Assembly (NCBI GenBank): GCA_963573305.1
Contig: OY754331.1
Coordinates: 9,830,868 to 9,894,867, forward strand
Direction of reading: 5' to 3'
DNA from: Pyrrhosoma nymphula
Lineage: Eukaryota; Arthropoda; Insecta; Odonata; Coenagrionidae
DNA: 64,000 nucleotides
The translations under genes and the position numbers were made by a program. This document shows positions 25,120 to 35,119 of this stretch, one piece after another. Position 1 is the first letter of the stretch; each line of letters starts with the position of its first letter. The notes beneath the pieces were generated by a model, which was not told the origin of the DNA, did not search any database, and was given only the letters and a program-made list of their open reading frames with translations.

Positions 25120-25506
25120 AATGGGTAAAAAAGACCGGTATTCGGTAGTACCGACACTATTTTGTTTTAATCCGGTAGTACCGACCAGTATTTATAATAG
25201 GTACTACCGACGGTATCGGTACTGAAAATTCTGGTATGTATTTAGACAGCACTGCTGTCTTGCGTCAACTTCATTTATCATCAAATCAAAATTTATTATC
25301 ACATTTCTGCCCAACGTTGCGAAAACGCAAAATTATTTTTACTTTTTTGTCAATGACATTATTTTACTTGTAGCTATAAATAAGTAGTAATTAAATTAAA
25401 TTAATATTTTTAACAACATTATATTTTTTTCTAATTTTCCTGAAATCTTATTATAATTTATTTTTAATTTCGATAGCATGGTTGCATAAGAGATTTTTTT
25501 ACCCAT
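25120..25506. repeat. Possible MITE with ATGGGTAAAAAA ends and GGTAGTACCGAC repeats
   Basis: AATGGGTAAAAAA at 25120 and its complement TTTTTTTACCCAT at 25493-25505 could be short terminal inverted repeats. Between 25140 and 25235, GGTAGTACCGAC and its inverse recur at least three times in a semi-palindromic cluster. No clear target-site duplication. It overlaps the stronger element at 25313-25672, so one may be inserted in the other or the end call may be wrong. Confidence 0.3.
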
Positions 25507-25672
25507 ACTTAAGTCATTTTTCTATGCCTAGTATTAAATAATATGCCGCAATGAAAAACATCATTTGTTACGTTGAAGTGTGTTCTTATTGATACTATAA
25601 TATATTGTTTTATTATTCCACAAGTTATTTTTATCTTGATGAATTTAAATAATTTTGCGTTTTCGCAACGTT
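25313..25672. mobile_element. MITE-like element, 360 bp, ~26-bp inverted ends
   Basis: AACGTTGCGAAAACGCAAAATTATTT at the left is matched by its reverse complement AAATAATTTTGCGTTTTCGCAACGTT at the right. The interior is very AT-rich and non-coding. Size, AT-rich core and perfect ends fit a miniature inverted-repeat transposable element. The superfamily is uncertain because the flanking duplication cannot be read clearly. Confidence 0.65.
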
Positions 25673-26086
25673 AGGCGTAACGCCCTATACGAGCACCTAT
25701 CTCAAGCAATTGATCTCGGAAACATTTACTGCCTTCGTCCATTTTTTATTTATCGGTTAACTTAAATAACAATAAGAGTTTAAAGAATAAATTAGATCAT
25801 TGCAATATTTTTTTGCATGTAGCCATTATGTTTTGTGTGAACAACTTTTGTTTCCAAGGGCTGAAATCCACTGATTTGTGTTCCTTTCCACCCTGTTGCG
25901 AAGCGAATCCTGATCGCTACTTGAGATATCCCTCAAGTAAAATGTTATGTAATCTCTTCTAGCTGAACATTCTATTCTTAAATGCAACACAGACCACAAT
26001 GTGAGCAGATTAGATAATATGATATATTAGATACCTATTATATATATATATATACGAGTTCGTGGAAAATCACACACGCGATAATT

Positions 26087-26637
26087 TAAATAAAAATAAA
26101 CTTTGCCACAGGTGGGGTGGAAATAAATATAGAAACACAAAAAAGAAGAACACTCACACACTATACGTTCTGATATTTCGGCAGCCGAGCTGCCTTTCTC
26201 ACAGAAGGAAGGATACAGAATGATGGATAGGCATGGGACAAGGGGTAGAGTGAGGTAGGAGGAGAGGGAGGAGAAAGGGGTAAGAAAGGGGAGAAGAGGG
26301 GGGGGCGGGAGGGGGTCAGAAGAGGAGAGCGGGGTGAGGGGGGGGAGAAGAGGGGAAGAGGCGGGAGAGGGTCGGAGAAGGAGGAAGGGATGTGGGAGGG
26401 AGGAAAGGGGAGGGGCGGGAGGGGATAAAAGGAGGAGAAAGGGGAGAGGAGAAGGGGCGGTAGGGGTCAGTGAGCCCGATTTAATCCGGGGGGATTATAG
26501 GCTGAATAAAGCCAGATACAAGCCAATTCTAATGTACGTAATTGAAGGGGAGAGGCAGAGGGAGGGAGGGAAGACAATATGCCTGCTCGGAAACATTTGT
26601 CAAAACTGACATTGTGGGAGGAAGCATGGACCGGGAC
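26087..26637 (-). repeat. Left inverted arm of the PLE (5'-truncated 3' end)
   Basis: On the minus strand this holds the last ~55 codons of the endonuclease frame, the stop, a C/T-rich 3' UTR (seen as G/A-rich on the plus strand, 26230-26460), a hammerhead-like motif and the tail. Homology to the right arm stops sharply at 26637 and at 26087. Beyond 26087 this copy carries the genuine terminal segment that the right arm lacks. Confidence 0.9.
26176..26204 (-). ncRNA. Hammerhead-like motif in left arm
   Basis: Minus-strand copy of the motif described at 29487-29515: CTGTGAGAAA, GGCAGC-TCG-GCTGCC hairpin, GAAATATCAG. It is identical to the right-arm copy over this stretch. Confidence 0.55.
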
Positions 26638-29225
26638 AATACCATTCCAACATTCAATCCCTCATCCATATCATCAGCCTATACAATTCGGAATTACTGT
26701 CCACAATCCAGAGACTTCTTACCTCTTCTTTACGCTCCCTTAATTTTAGACGCCAAAAAGCTTTCAAAAAACTGTCCTCCTTGTGTATTTCCTACCTTCA
26801 TCATGGACTCTCCTTGCCGCTAAACATTGCGGCCCCAACCCCACCTAACCCGCCATTATATTCCTCAAAGCCCGACCTAGCAGGCATTTTTCAACTCGCC
26901 CGTCCACCCCCTCCCACCTACCGGTTTTTCCCACAGCGCGTACCTTCTTCCAAAGACCCTCAAACCCCCCCCTCCCACCCCGCCGAAGACGCCTACGATC
27001 CCACAAAACAAGAAGTCATAAACCTCTCTTCTTCTTCCCTTACCCCTTCCGAAATCTCTGTTTTGAGCAAAGGTCTTTCGTTTTCGCCGACACCTAAGGT
27101 TAATCCTGTCAAACTTCTCACAGACACCCTCAATTTTTGCCGAAAATTAAAATGGAAATTCTTTTGGGAATCCCAGCGCTCCCAACTGCCACTTCCCGAT
27201 ACTTCTTCTCAAAATTCTGTACATCCTGCCCTGACCATTTTCAAACCGCCCTCTTCACATGAACCCAAACCTTTGCTTTCCAATCATCCCTTAGAAGTTT
27301 TCACGAACCTCCTTCTCTCCAAAATTGCTGATCCATCCTTTCTCACTTCCTTAAAGCCCGCATCCAACCTATCCTCGTCGGAAATCAAAGCCTTAAAAGA
27401 CCTTTCTCACAATCCCAACATAGTCATCACACCTTCTGACAAAGGCTCTACTGTGGTAGTACTTAACTCTTCAGACTACATCAACGAAGCCCTCAGACAA
27501 CTCTCGGACCCCTCTTCCTACGCTTCCGTTTCTCACGACCCAAACCCAAAATTCGACGAGGAGATCATCTCTTTCCTTAAAGACAAAGGTCCCAAGGAAG
27601 GTCTCACTAGCAACGATATTTCTCTACTTTCTCCCGCTCATCCCCGCACTCCCCATTTCTATATCCTTCCGAAGATACACAAGCCCAACAACCCTGGCCG
27701 GCCAATAGTTTCCTCTTGCCACTCCCCTACTGAACGCATCTCCGCTTTCGTCGACCATTACCTTCAGCCTCTAGTCCATTCCCTGCCTTCCTACATCAAA
27801 GATACCTACCATTTCCTGGATCGCCTCCTCTCCACCCCCCTCCCCAATGATTCCGACATCATCATGGCCACCATTGATGTCACCTCCCTCTATACCTCCA
27901 TCCCCCACGCCGAAGGCTTATCCGCCGTTAAGCATTTTCTTGATACTCGCCCTACTCCTCATAACCCTAGCTCCGATTTCCTTATTGACCTGTCCCACTT
28001 CATCTTGACTCATAACTCCTTCTCCTTTAATGACCGCTTCTACCTTCAAACCAAAGGCTGCGCCATGGGCAGTAGATTCAGCCCTTCCTATGCCAACCTT
28101 TTCCTCGGCCGTGTCGAAGAGTCCTTCCTATCCTCACAACCCCTGAAACCCTTACTCTGGCTTCGATACATCGACGACATTTTCCTTCTCTGGCCCCATG
28201 ACGTCGATTCTTTTAATTCATTTATTTCCGCTCTCAACGATTTCTCTTCTCTCTCCTTCACCTCTCATTTCTCTTCTTCCCATGTCACCTTCCTTGATGT
28301 AGATATCACTCTCTCCAACCACCATTTCAACACCTCAGTCCACATCAAACCCACCAAGAAGCAGCAATATCTTCACTATAACAGCTGCCATCCCTCCCAT
28401 ACTAAAAGATCCCTCCCCTACTCTCTTTCTACACGAGGTTTTCGCATATGTAATAACCCCGATTCCCTTGATAAATTCCTTTCCTCTTTGCACCAATCCC
28501 TTCTCCGACGAGGATATCCTGAGACTCTTCTCAATAAACGAATTCTCAAAAAACCCTTTCCTCCTAAACCAACCCAAAATAAGGAGAATTACAATCTCTC
28601 CCTCTGTACCACCTACTTCCCAGGCGTCCATGCCCTCAAAAAAATCATTAAAAACCTTTTCCCACTCCTCTCTGATAATCTCACCACCAAAAACACATTC
28701 CCCAAATGTCCCTCTCTCACCTTCAGGCGTCCCCCTAACCTCTCCAGCATCCTAAAAACCACCAAACCGCTGACTAAACCCTATATTAGCTCTAAAACCC
28801 CACCCAACCCCTGCCATCGCGCGAGATGCAAAACGTGCCCTATTCTTATTACCGACCCCCTCCCCGCTAAATTCCTCTCCCACCCACTTCCTTCCGTCCC
28901 GTCTCGGTCATGCACTTCCCACAACATTGTGTACATCCTCCTTTGCAACCTTTGCGATTCCTATTACATTGGTCTCACCACTAACGCCTTAAGTGTTAGA
29001 TTGACCGGCCACCGAGCCAGTTGTAAGCCGTCCTCGCCCAATGCCTCCTTCCCCGTCCCGGTCCATGCTTCCTCCCACAATGTCAGTTTTGACAAATGTT
29101 TCCGAGCAGGCATATTGTCTTACCTCCCTCCCTCTGCCTCTCCCCTTCAATTACGTACATTAGAATTGGCTTGTATCTGGCTTTATTCTGCCTATAATCC
29201 CCCCGGATTAAATCGGGCTCACTGA
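26638..29225 (+). CDS. PLE reverse transcriptase with C-terminal GIY-YIG endonuclease, N-terminally truncated
   Basis: This protein would nick DNA and copy the element RNA by target-primed reverse transcription. Counting codons from the TTG at 26781 as 1: DKGSTVVV at 220 (conserved PLE DKG block), HFYILPKIHKP at 292-302, the RT aspartate in ATIDVTSLYTSIP (D366), GCAMGSRFSPSYANLFLG from 426, catalytic YIDD at 463-466, FLDVDI at 504-509. Then a C-H-C-C cluster (C678, H679, C683, C686), GIY-YIG with VYI at 717-719 and YYIG at 728-731, Arg740, His744 and Glu795. All catalytic residues are present. The frame stays open upstream to 26610, and 26638-26780 reads as a plausible Leu/Ser/Arg-rich helical N-terminus. 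There is no in-frame ATG before Met362 (27864). The true start was lost at the inverted junction, so this copy probably cannot make full-length protein on its own. Confidence 0.9.
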
Positions 29226-29592
29226 CCCCTACCGCCCCTTCTCCTCTCCCCTTTCTCCTCCTTTTATCCCCTCCCGCCCCTCCCCTTTCCTCCCTCCCAC
29301 ATCCCTTCCTCCTTCTCCGACCCTCTCCCGCCTCTTCCCCTCTTCTCCCCCCCCTCACCCCGCTCTCCTTTTCTGACCCCCTCCCGCCCCCCCTCTTCTC
29401 CCCTTTCTTACCCCTTTCTCCTCCCTCTCCTCCTACCTCACTCTACCCCTTGTCCCATGCCTATCCATCATTCTGTATCCTTCCTTCTGTGAGAAAGGCA
29501 GCTCGGCTGCCGAAATATCAGAACGTATAGTGTGTGAGTGTTCTTCTTTTTTGTGTTTCTATATTTATTTCCGCCCCACCTGTGGCAAAGTT

Positions 29593-29604
<12 letters not shown>
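29055..29604 (+). repeat. Right inverted arm of the PLE
   Basis: Covers the end of the endonuclease frame, the stop at 29223-29225, a 230-bp C/T-rich 3' UTR, the hammerhead-like motif and the tail through CCGCCCCACCTGTGGCAAAG. It then breaks into (TA)n without the terminal ACTCGTA segment. Paired with the left arm it could fold a 550-bp hairpin with a 2.4-kb loop. Confidence 0.9.
29487..29515 (+). ncRNA. Hammerhead-like motif, deviant core (main PLE family)
   Basis: CTGTGAGAAA is followed by a perfect 6-bp stem (29497-29502 with 29506-29511, loop TCG), then GAAATATCAG. A canonical hammerhead would read CUGANGA directly before stem II. Here the first segment is longer and lacks A6 in the standard place. 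Its position in the 3' terminus matches other PLE hammerheads. Whether it cleaves is open; it may be a degenerate or an alternative self-cleaving fold. Confidence 0.55.
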
Positions 29605-29628
<24 letters not shown>

Positions 29629-29629
29629 A
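29604..29629. repeat. (TA)n tract between two PLE ends
   Basis: About 12 TA units join the right end of the large PLE to the tail of the next, minus-strand PLE fragment. Confidence 0.95.
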
Positions 29630-29800
29630 TGTCTTGGTAGAAAATCGCTCTCGGCGACGATGCACATGCATAAATAAAACAGTGATACACTAAACAAACA
29701 CAGAAACACGCAAAAAGGACACTCACAAAAGAAAACTTGTACGTTTCGGCGTCAGGACGCCATTGTCAGCGGTAGAGGAATGATGAGACTCATTTTATAT
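29630..29800 (-). mobile_element. PLE 3' end of a third family, minus strand
   Basis: On the minus strand: CGCTGACAATGGCGTCCTGA hammerhead-like start, GCCGAAACGTAC, then TTTGTGAGTGTCCTTTTTGC and GTGTTTCTGTGTTTG, ending near CTACCAAGAC at (TA)n. The GTGAGTGT-T-rich-GTGTTTCT block parallels the tail of the main family, so the families are related. No coding part remains. Confidence 0.7.
29743..29769 (-). ncRNA. Hammerhead-like core, minus strand
   Basis: CTGACAA (29769-29763), then T, stem GGCGT, loop CCTG, stem ACGCC, then GAAAC (29747-29743). Five perfect stem II pairs. One core change (CUGACAA instead of CUGACGA, the G8 position), which would be expected to cripple cleavage because G8 is catalytic in hammerheads. 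Confidence 0.55.
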
Positions 29801-29898
29801 TACATAACTAAATATTTTCAAAACATTTTTGACGCATGACTAACATCAGAAAATCTATTATTTTTAACCTTAAAAATCTATCTACTTATATATATAAT

Positions 29899-30064
29899 AA
29901 AAACACTTGACAGGGGGTGGGGAAAGAAAAGTGCACTTTTCCTCTAGCTGAAGAAGGGCCTACATGCCCGAAACGTACAGTAAGTCTCCTCTCTTTTTCT
30001 TTTCTTTCCCCACCCCCTGTCAAGTGTTTTTATTGTTGTGGCCTATTGGCGAAATTTTCGTTTT

Positions 30065-30066
<2 letters not shown>
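29899..30066 (+). mobile_element. PLE 3' end with a short inverted partner, ending at (TA)n
   Basis: A 33-bp perfect inverted repeat (29899-29931 with 29999-30031; AACACTTGACAGGGGGTGGG and complement) brackets a hammerhead-like core. The right copy continues through GCCTATTGGCGAAATTTTCG to (TA)n. This again is a head-to-head pair: a nearly absent left copy and a longer right copy. The end resembles the minus-strand fragment at 3371-3512. Confidence 0.7.
29948..29974 (+). ncRNA. Hammerhead-like core, near-canonical
   Basis: CTGAAGA (29948-29954), an extra A, stem GGGC, loop CTACAT, stem GCCC, then GAAAC (29970-29974) followed by GTAC. All core letters fit CUGANGA and GAAAC. The extra A at the base of stem II is shared with the core at 3473-3500, so it is a family trait rather than random decay. 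Confidence 0.65.

Positions 30067-30129
<63 letters not shown>
30066..30129. repeat. (TA)n microsatellite, about 32 units
   Basis: Uninterrupted TA run at the end of the preceding PLE copy. It is followed by a short GTCA-rich tandem (GTCAGTCAGTCCGTCAGTCA) near 30146-30165. Confidence 0.97.
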
Positions 30130-30133
<4 letters not shown>

Positions 30134-30169
30134 TTGGTAGCGTGTCAGTCAGTCCGTCAGTCATTCTGC

Positions 30170-33100
30170 ATCCATTTTGTTTATTTCTCTCTCAAGTTTT
30201 GAGCTAGAGAAATGAGGTTTGGTGCATTAAATGTGGATACTCTGTCTGTAGGATTTGGTAGTAGTTAGGGATTTTTATCAGTTGGTGGTGCAAAGGAAAA
30301 TGCAATAAACTATGGCTATTAAGCTCATAATCCGTAAAAACTGCTAAACAACGATATAGGTTAGCAACGGTTAAGTAAACAAACAGTAATCATTAAATTA
30401 AAATCAGTTACAAACCGTAAAGGCATACAAACGTTGTTAATTTATCTTTTTCAGGTAAATGTTGATTGCACTACGATATCTGTATTACTTTATTTTCATT
30501 TCTTTTATTTCCCTTGGTATATAGCTACTTTGACGCGAATGAAGTTATTTAGTGAATATCTTTCGAAATTATCCGGATGAATGTTTAAATGTATGTCACT
30601 CCAAAATAATAGGGTTCATTTCAAATTTCTGTCAAATCAACGTTAATATAATCAGTTAAGTGTTTTGGTATTGCCGTTCCCTTGATTTGGTTTTATTGCA
30701 TAAGATATACGATCAGCTATCGTAAGTGAAATGAACCTCAAGAATTTTCCATGAATTAAAGTGTCTGGATAAATACCTATGTCGTAAACGATTCAATGCA
30801 TTTGCGTGTGCCGCTGTCTCAATATTGGTACAAACTTCACGCCAAAAGTTTAGAAGTATTACTTATACCATTACGCTGGCTATATGAATTTGCAAGAAAC
30901 TGACCTCGGAGATAATTTTCGACCAATATTTGTTAATGTATGTGAAATATTGCTCCCGTTCTTGCTGTTTTAGGGAAGTGAAATTGCCAGCGGGGCACCT
31001 AAAACAATGCAATGTGCAAAAAATTTCTACTAAAAACTAGGCGATACACATACACTCAAAATTGATGTGCTCAAAACAAGAACTCTTTTGACAGTTTTAT
31101 ACAATGTTTAAATTTGTTGGCGGTAAAGAAACTTGCCACTATAACTTGTCGCTGTAACAGCCGTAAAATCATAACGGGAATATGCTGTCATGCGCAACTT
31201 GCTGCAACATAAGTAGGAAATTTTGAAGTGACGGAAGAGGCATATGTCATAATTGCCTCGGTTTCGTTACATTGCACATATACAAAAAGTTAGCTAAAAA
31301 TTCAAATGCCAATTTCCCAATCGCAAGTAGCCAATGAAAACTAGCAAATTGAAACACAAAAAAGGATTGCATCACAAACTTAAGGATTTAGCCAAATGTA
31401 TTAGCATAGGGCATTATTAGCATTGGAATATATATCTATCCTGCTCAGTTAATCATATTAAGCTTTTCAGTCTCAGTACTAAAGAAGACGTAGTCAGATG
31501 TCACTTTTACTTCAAAGAGAATACAACCGACATTTCATTTTCTTGAGAAGCAACAAGACCGTCCGTTTTGAATTGACAAGTAAGTTTTAACCTGTAATTC
31601 CCTCAAACCTGCAATTTAACCTCAACTTCAACTTTAACCTTTACTCAAAAGTTATAATAAGTAAACGTTTTTTTCTTATCCGTTTAAACTGCTTTAATCC
31701 GCTTAAGCCTGAAAGCGTAAATCAGGCTATTTACTTGATGCCCTTCATACGCAGCTCACCTTAAACATAGTAAATTTTAATGGGCGATACAATAATATCT
31801 TCCAACTCAGACGTCGTTATCAGTGGTCCACTAATTCCATTGAAAATATTTAGCATATATGTGTAAATCCGTGCATTACTTAAATTGAGGTTAAGCTTAT
31901 ATTACCAGGAAAATATCGACTATATTTATGCATGTATATCTTTACTCTGTAGTTAATACAAGAAAAGGTATGGCTGGTGCCCTCTCGGTTATAATATAGG
32001 ATACTTGCGTGAACCACTTCTATCTAATTTTAATACGTATAAGCCAATAAGTATTTCGGAGCCACAAGCAGATTCTATCGCTTTGTCACAAGTACCATTC
32101 AAGTTCGAACAATAGCATCTAACGTGAGTTTTCTAGGTAGGTTTACTTCGTAATGCCTGGGACGAATGGCACTCGTTCAAAGTTTCGAAATATGTATAGA
32201 CATTGGATGAACCGAGTATGTCTCAGAATCTGGTTCATTTGATGGTAATATCAAGAATTTCCTTACCATACATGGTATTTGCTTCACATAACTCAGATGC
32301 GAAAGATTAAACTTTTCACTCTAGAGATATTAATTTACCGCTAGCATGAACTGACATTGGGAATTCTACTCTTTGAGAGATATCCTTTCATTTCGTAATG
32401 CTAGTAGACGTGCAGTATCAGGAAGGGCACCAGATATCTGGCTTTAATTAATTCATGGCTTACCTTCATTTAGGCTGCACCGCATAATCACCTCGTGCAA
32501 GATATAATGGTCCATGCTGAATACTTCCGTGAATTGAATGGTTCCATTGCACCTAATAGTTAAAAGAAGGGAAATCCAGTATAAATATCACAACAAGCAA
32601 ATATTCCTTGGAATTTTTTCGATAATTTACAATTGCCCAAACTTATGCTGGAAATAAAAGACTATCTAGCCTTCTTATCAAACATTAAAGCTGAATAATA
32701 GCCTCAAATATTTTCCCAGACTCCAATCCTACAGGATCATTCGGAGAAACATTAGGTGCAGTACTAAGCTTCTAAAAGTTTTGGGGGAGGGGGATTAAAA
32801 ATGTACGTATATTTTGTTAAGACTAAATATACCTTAAAATTATAATTTTAAATTATAATTTATTTTCATTTGGCTCTATAATTTAGGGCCATTATTTCAA
32901 CTTTCAATTTCAGGCCTCCTGCTACCGAAATATTCTATTTAATAAGCGTATAATAGTAAGACTGATAAAAAATAAAGGAAAGCTATATTCAAAACCAGGA
33001 ATTAAAAAATCACAGAAGCAATATCTGGGTATGCAAAGTAAAAAATCTCCGGTCTCCATCCCGGACTTGTCTTTTGAGAATGAGAAGAATTTTTTTATAA

Positions 33101-34620
33101 TGTCGTTACAAAGCCAGTGTATTTCTGTCTATCTGTAAACTGGTCTCTAAACAAATGACAGTACAAATTTCTCCATAATTTTCCAGGAATAAAATCTTAA
33201 TCTCTGTCATGCTAAATGAATCTCATCAAAATAATACACAATTGTTTTCATTATAAGAGAAAAAATCCTGGAAAAGAACTATTTTAACAAATAACTTAGG
33301 AATAAATGTTAAAAATTAAATATTTAAAAATAAATTATGATAGACATCAAATGTGTCTCTGAAATTTATGCTTCTACTTTAAGGTGGCTCTATCGAGGGA
33401 TTAAGGAGCTCGTTTCAGAGGTTTACCTCTAACCCAGTAACGGCTTTGCCGTGACAGCCGGAGACTTCTTCTGTAGATTAAGAGTCATTTGTTGATTCAA
33501 GTAGAGTAACTTTATCATGAAGTCGTTTTGCTTTTTAGTAAAAAGTAGCAAAACTTTGTTTTTTACGAAATGTTTTGGTGATATTCCGGGGCACGTCGCA
33601 AAGGCTAGATTCCAAAATGAGGATTTTCAGCCCACTTAAATCAAAAAATCATTTTTCATAAGCGCAAAAAATCAACAACCATTGGTTGCTCTTTCGTATT
33701 AAGGCTATAGCAATGTTAAGCGTTCAAGCCTGCAATGACAACGGAATAGACCTTTTCCATCCCCACTCCAAAGGATAATCGTTCCCCACTCCATTCTTGT
33801 CATCGCCATCTTCACAGTTTCCCGTTGGGCTTCTACCACCACCCCAGTTGGCGACCACAGGCGGCGACCGTTAACTTGAGTTGGCTTGGAAGTATAGACC
33901 CACCTTAAAGGCTACTCTTGCAGCAGGTTTTTTTTTTCAAATTGAGAAGAGTCTTTTTTGTAAACCCTCATTCAGACCATCAGACTGTAGTTTCCAGAAA
34001 ACCAACACTCTGAAATTAAACTAATCCTTGAAGTCTACCCAATAATTCGCTTTGAGTGTACTCTATTTTATTCAGAGGGGAGGAAGTTCAAAATACAATA
34101 TGTTATGAACAAACATAAATATTAGAGAATCTCATATCAAATATCGAAGTTCTCATGATGGATTTCCAATAATTTCTTTGAATGAACTTTTTTTTAAATG
34201 CTGGTGTGAATTAGATGTTTTCACTTGCTTTGATAGTACTAATTAAATACAACATATTCTTTTACTTATATACTCCCTACATGCCGTTTGAAACTTCAGC
34301 TTATATAGCAATGTGACATTCTTCTAAGCCTCGATAACTTGAATCATAAAATGGGAAAAATTTTTGTATGGTAAATCTGTATTTGTTTTTACTTTTAAAA
34401 GGAGAAGTCTATAAGCATGAACGAAAACACTTGCAATGAATGAATGCATATACTTTAGCATATTTCTTGATACCCACCTACACATAAGTTTTGATTTATC
34501 TGATAAGCTGAACAGAAGTATCCCATAACAAATAGCTGGTTAGAATCTGCTGCGTTATAAATCCTGCATCGCCTTGACAACCATGCGAAGACTACTCCCT
34601 GCTAAGTCCTAATGCCACAC
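30170..34620. other. 4.4 kb without a recognisable gene
   Basis: Ordinary AT-rich sequence. No open frame above 60 codons and no repeat family recognised. It could be intron or intergenic. Confidence 0.5.
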
Positions 34621-34624
34621 TCCT

Positions 34625-35110
34625 TACGGAATAATGGCGGGGGGGGGGGGGTGGGAAATAAGGAATCGGTGGAGTAGAAGGTGCCCTTGCGTCCATCGCA
34701 GCCTCTGTCCGTCAAGTCTCCCCTTTTCCAAATCCCCTCAACTCTCCTCCACACTCTCTTGCACGACCCCTTTCACTTCGTCCCCTCCTCCGCTTCGTCT
34801 GCCTTCGGATGCCTCCTGCTAAATGGATTCCTCAGGGCATTCCCATGGCCCAGGACTAATCCATCTTTCACTTTTACCAAGAAAGAAGATGGTAGATGTG
34901 AGGAGGAGGGTGTTGGAGTGGAGGAGAGAGAGAAGAATGTGGGGCGCGGACGGGGAAAGAGGAGGAAAGAACTCATCTCAGCGCGTCTCTTCTTCTTCGC
35001 CACTGCTTGGTCTTCTTCTTCTCGTGCCCCACCTCCCATCTATTCCTCCTCCTCCGGAACCTCCCTCTTTCTCTCTTTCAGTACACATTCATCTGAAGAG
35101 CATTTTCTTT
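34625..35110. other. Pyrimidine/purine-skewed island
   Basis: Begins with a 13-base G run (34639-34651), then C/T-rich, then G/A-rich sequence. Overlapping frames of 60-140 codons on both strands are Ser/Pro/Arg-rich and show no domain. I regard this as composition-driven. Confidence 0.45.
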
Positions 35111-35119
35111 GACAAGAGT

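Larger units (their letters stand above)
26036..29629 (+). mobile_element. Young Penelope-like element with a head-to-head inverted partial copy
   Basis: Right part, plus strand: a 5'-truncated PLE from 26638 to about 29604 with one long RT plus GIY-YIG frame, a pyrimidine-rich 3' UTR and a hammerhead-like motif. Left part, minus strand: a second 5'-truncated copy of the same 3' end. The inverted arms are 26087-26637 (551 bp) and 29055-29604 (550 bp), with only a few differences. The left copy keeps about 33 more terminal bases (CGCGTGTGTGATTTTCCAC, ACTCGTA), and both enter (TA)n tracts. The copies meet back to back at 26637/26638 inside what should be the N-terminal coding region. Inverted or tandem partial copies (pseudo-LTRs) are described for PLEs. 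The near-identity of the arms and the stop-free frame imply recent insertion. Confidence 0.88.

Noticed and set aside
26334..26609. 91-codon frame on the plus strand, with an almost identical one at 29083-29358 on the minus strand
   Set aside because: These are antisense readings of the two inverted PLE arms (endonuclease end and pyrimidine-rich UTR), not genes. Their similarity is explained by the inverted repeat.
28335..28755. Two ~95-codon frames within the PLE coding region
   Set aside because: Shadow frames of the RT-endonuclease ORF, which carries all the recognisable motifs.
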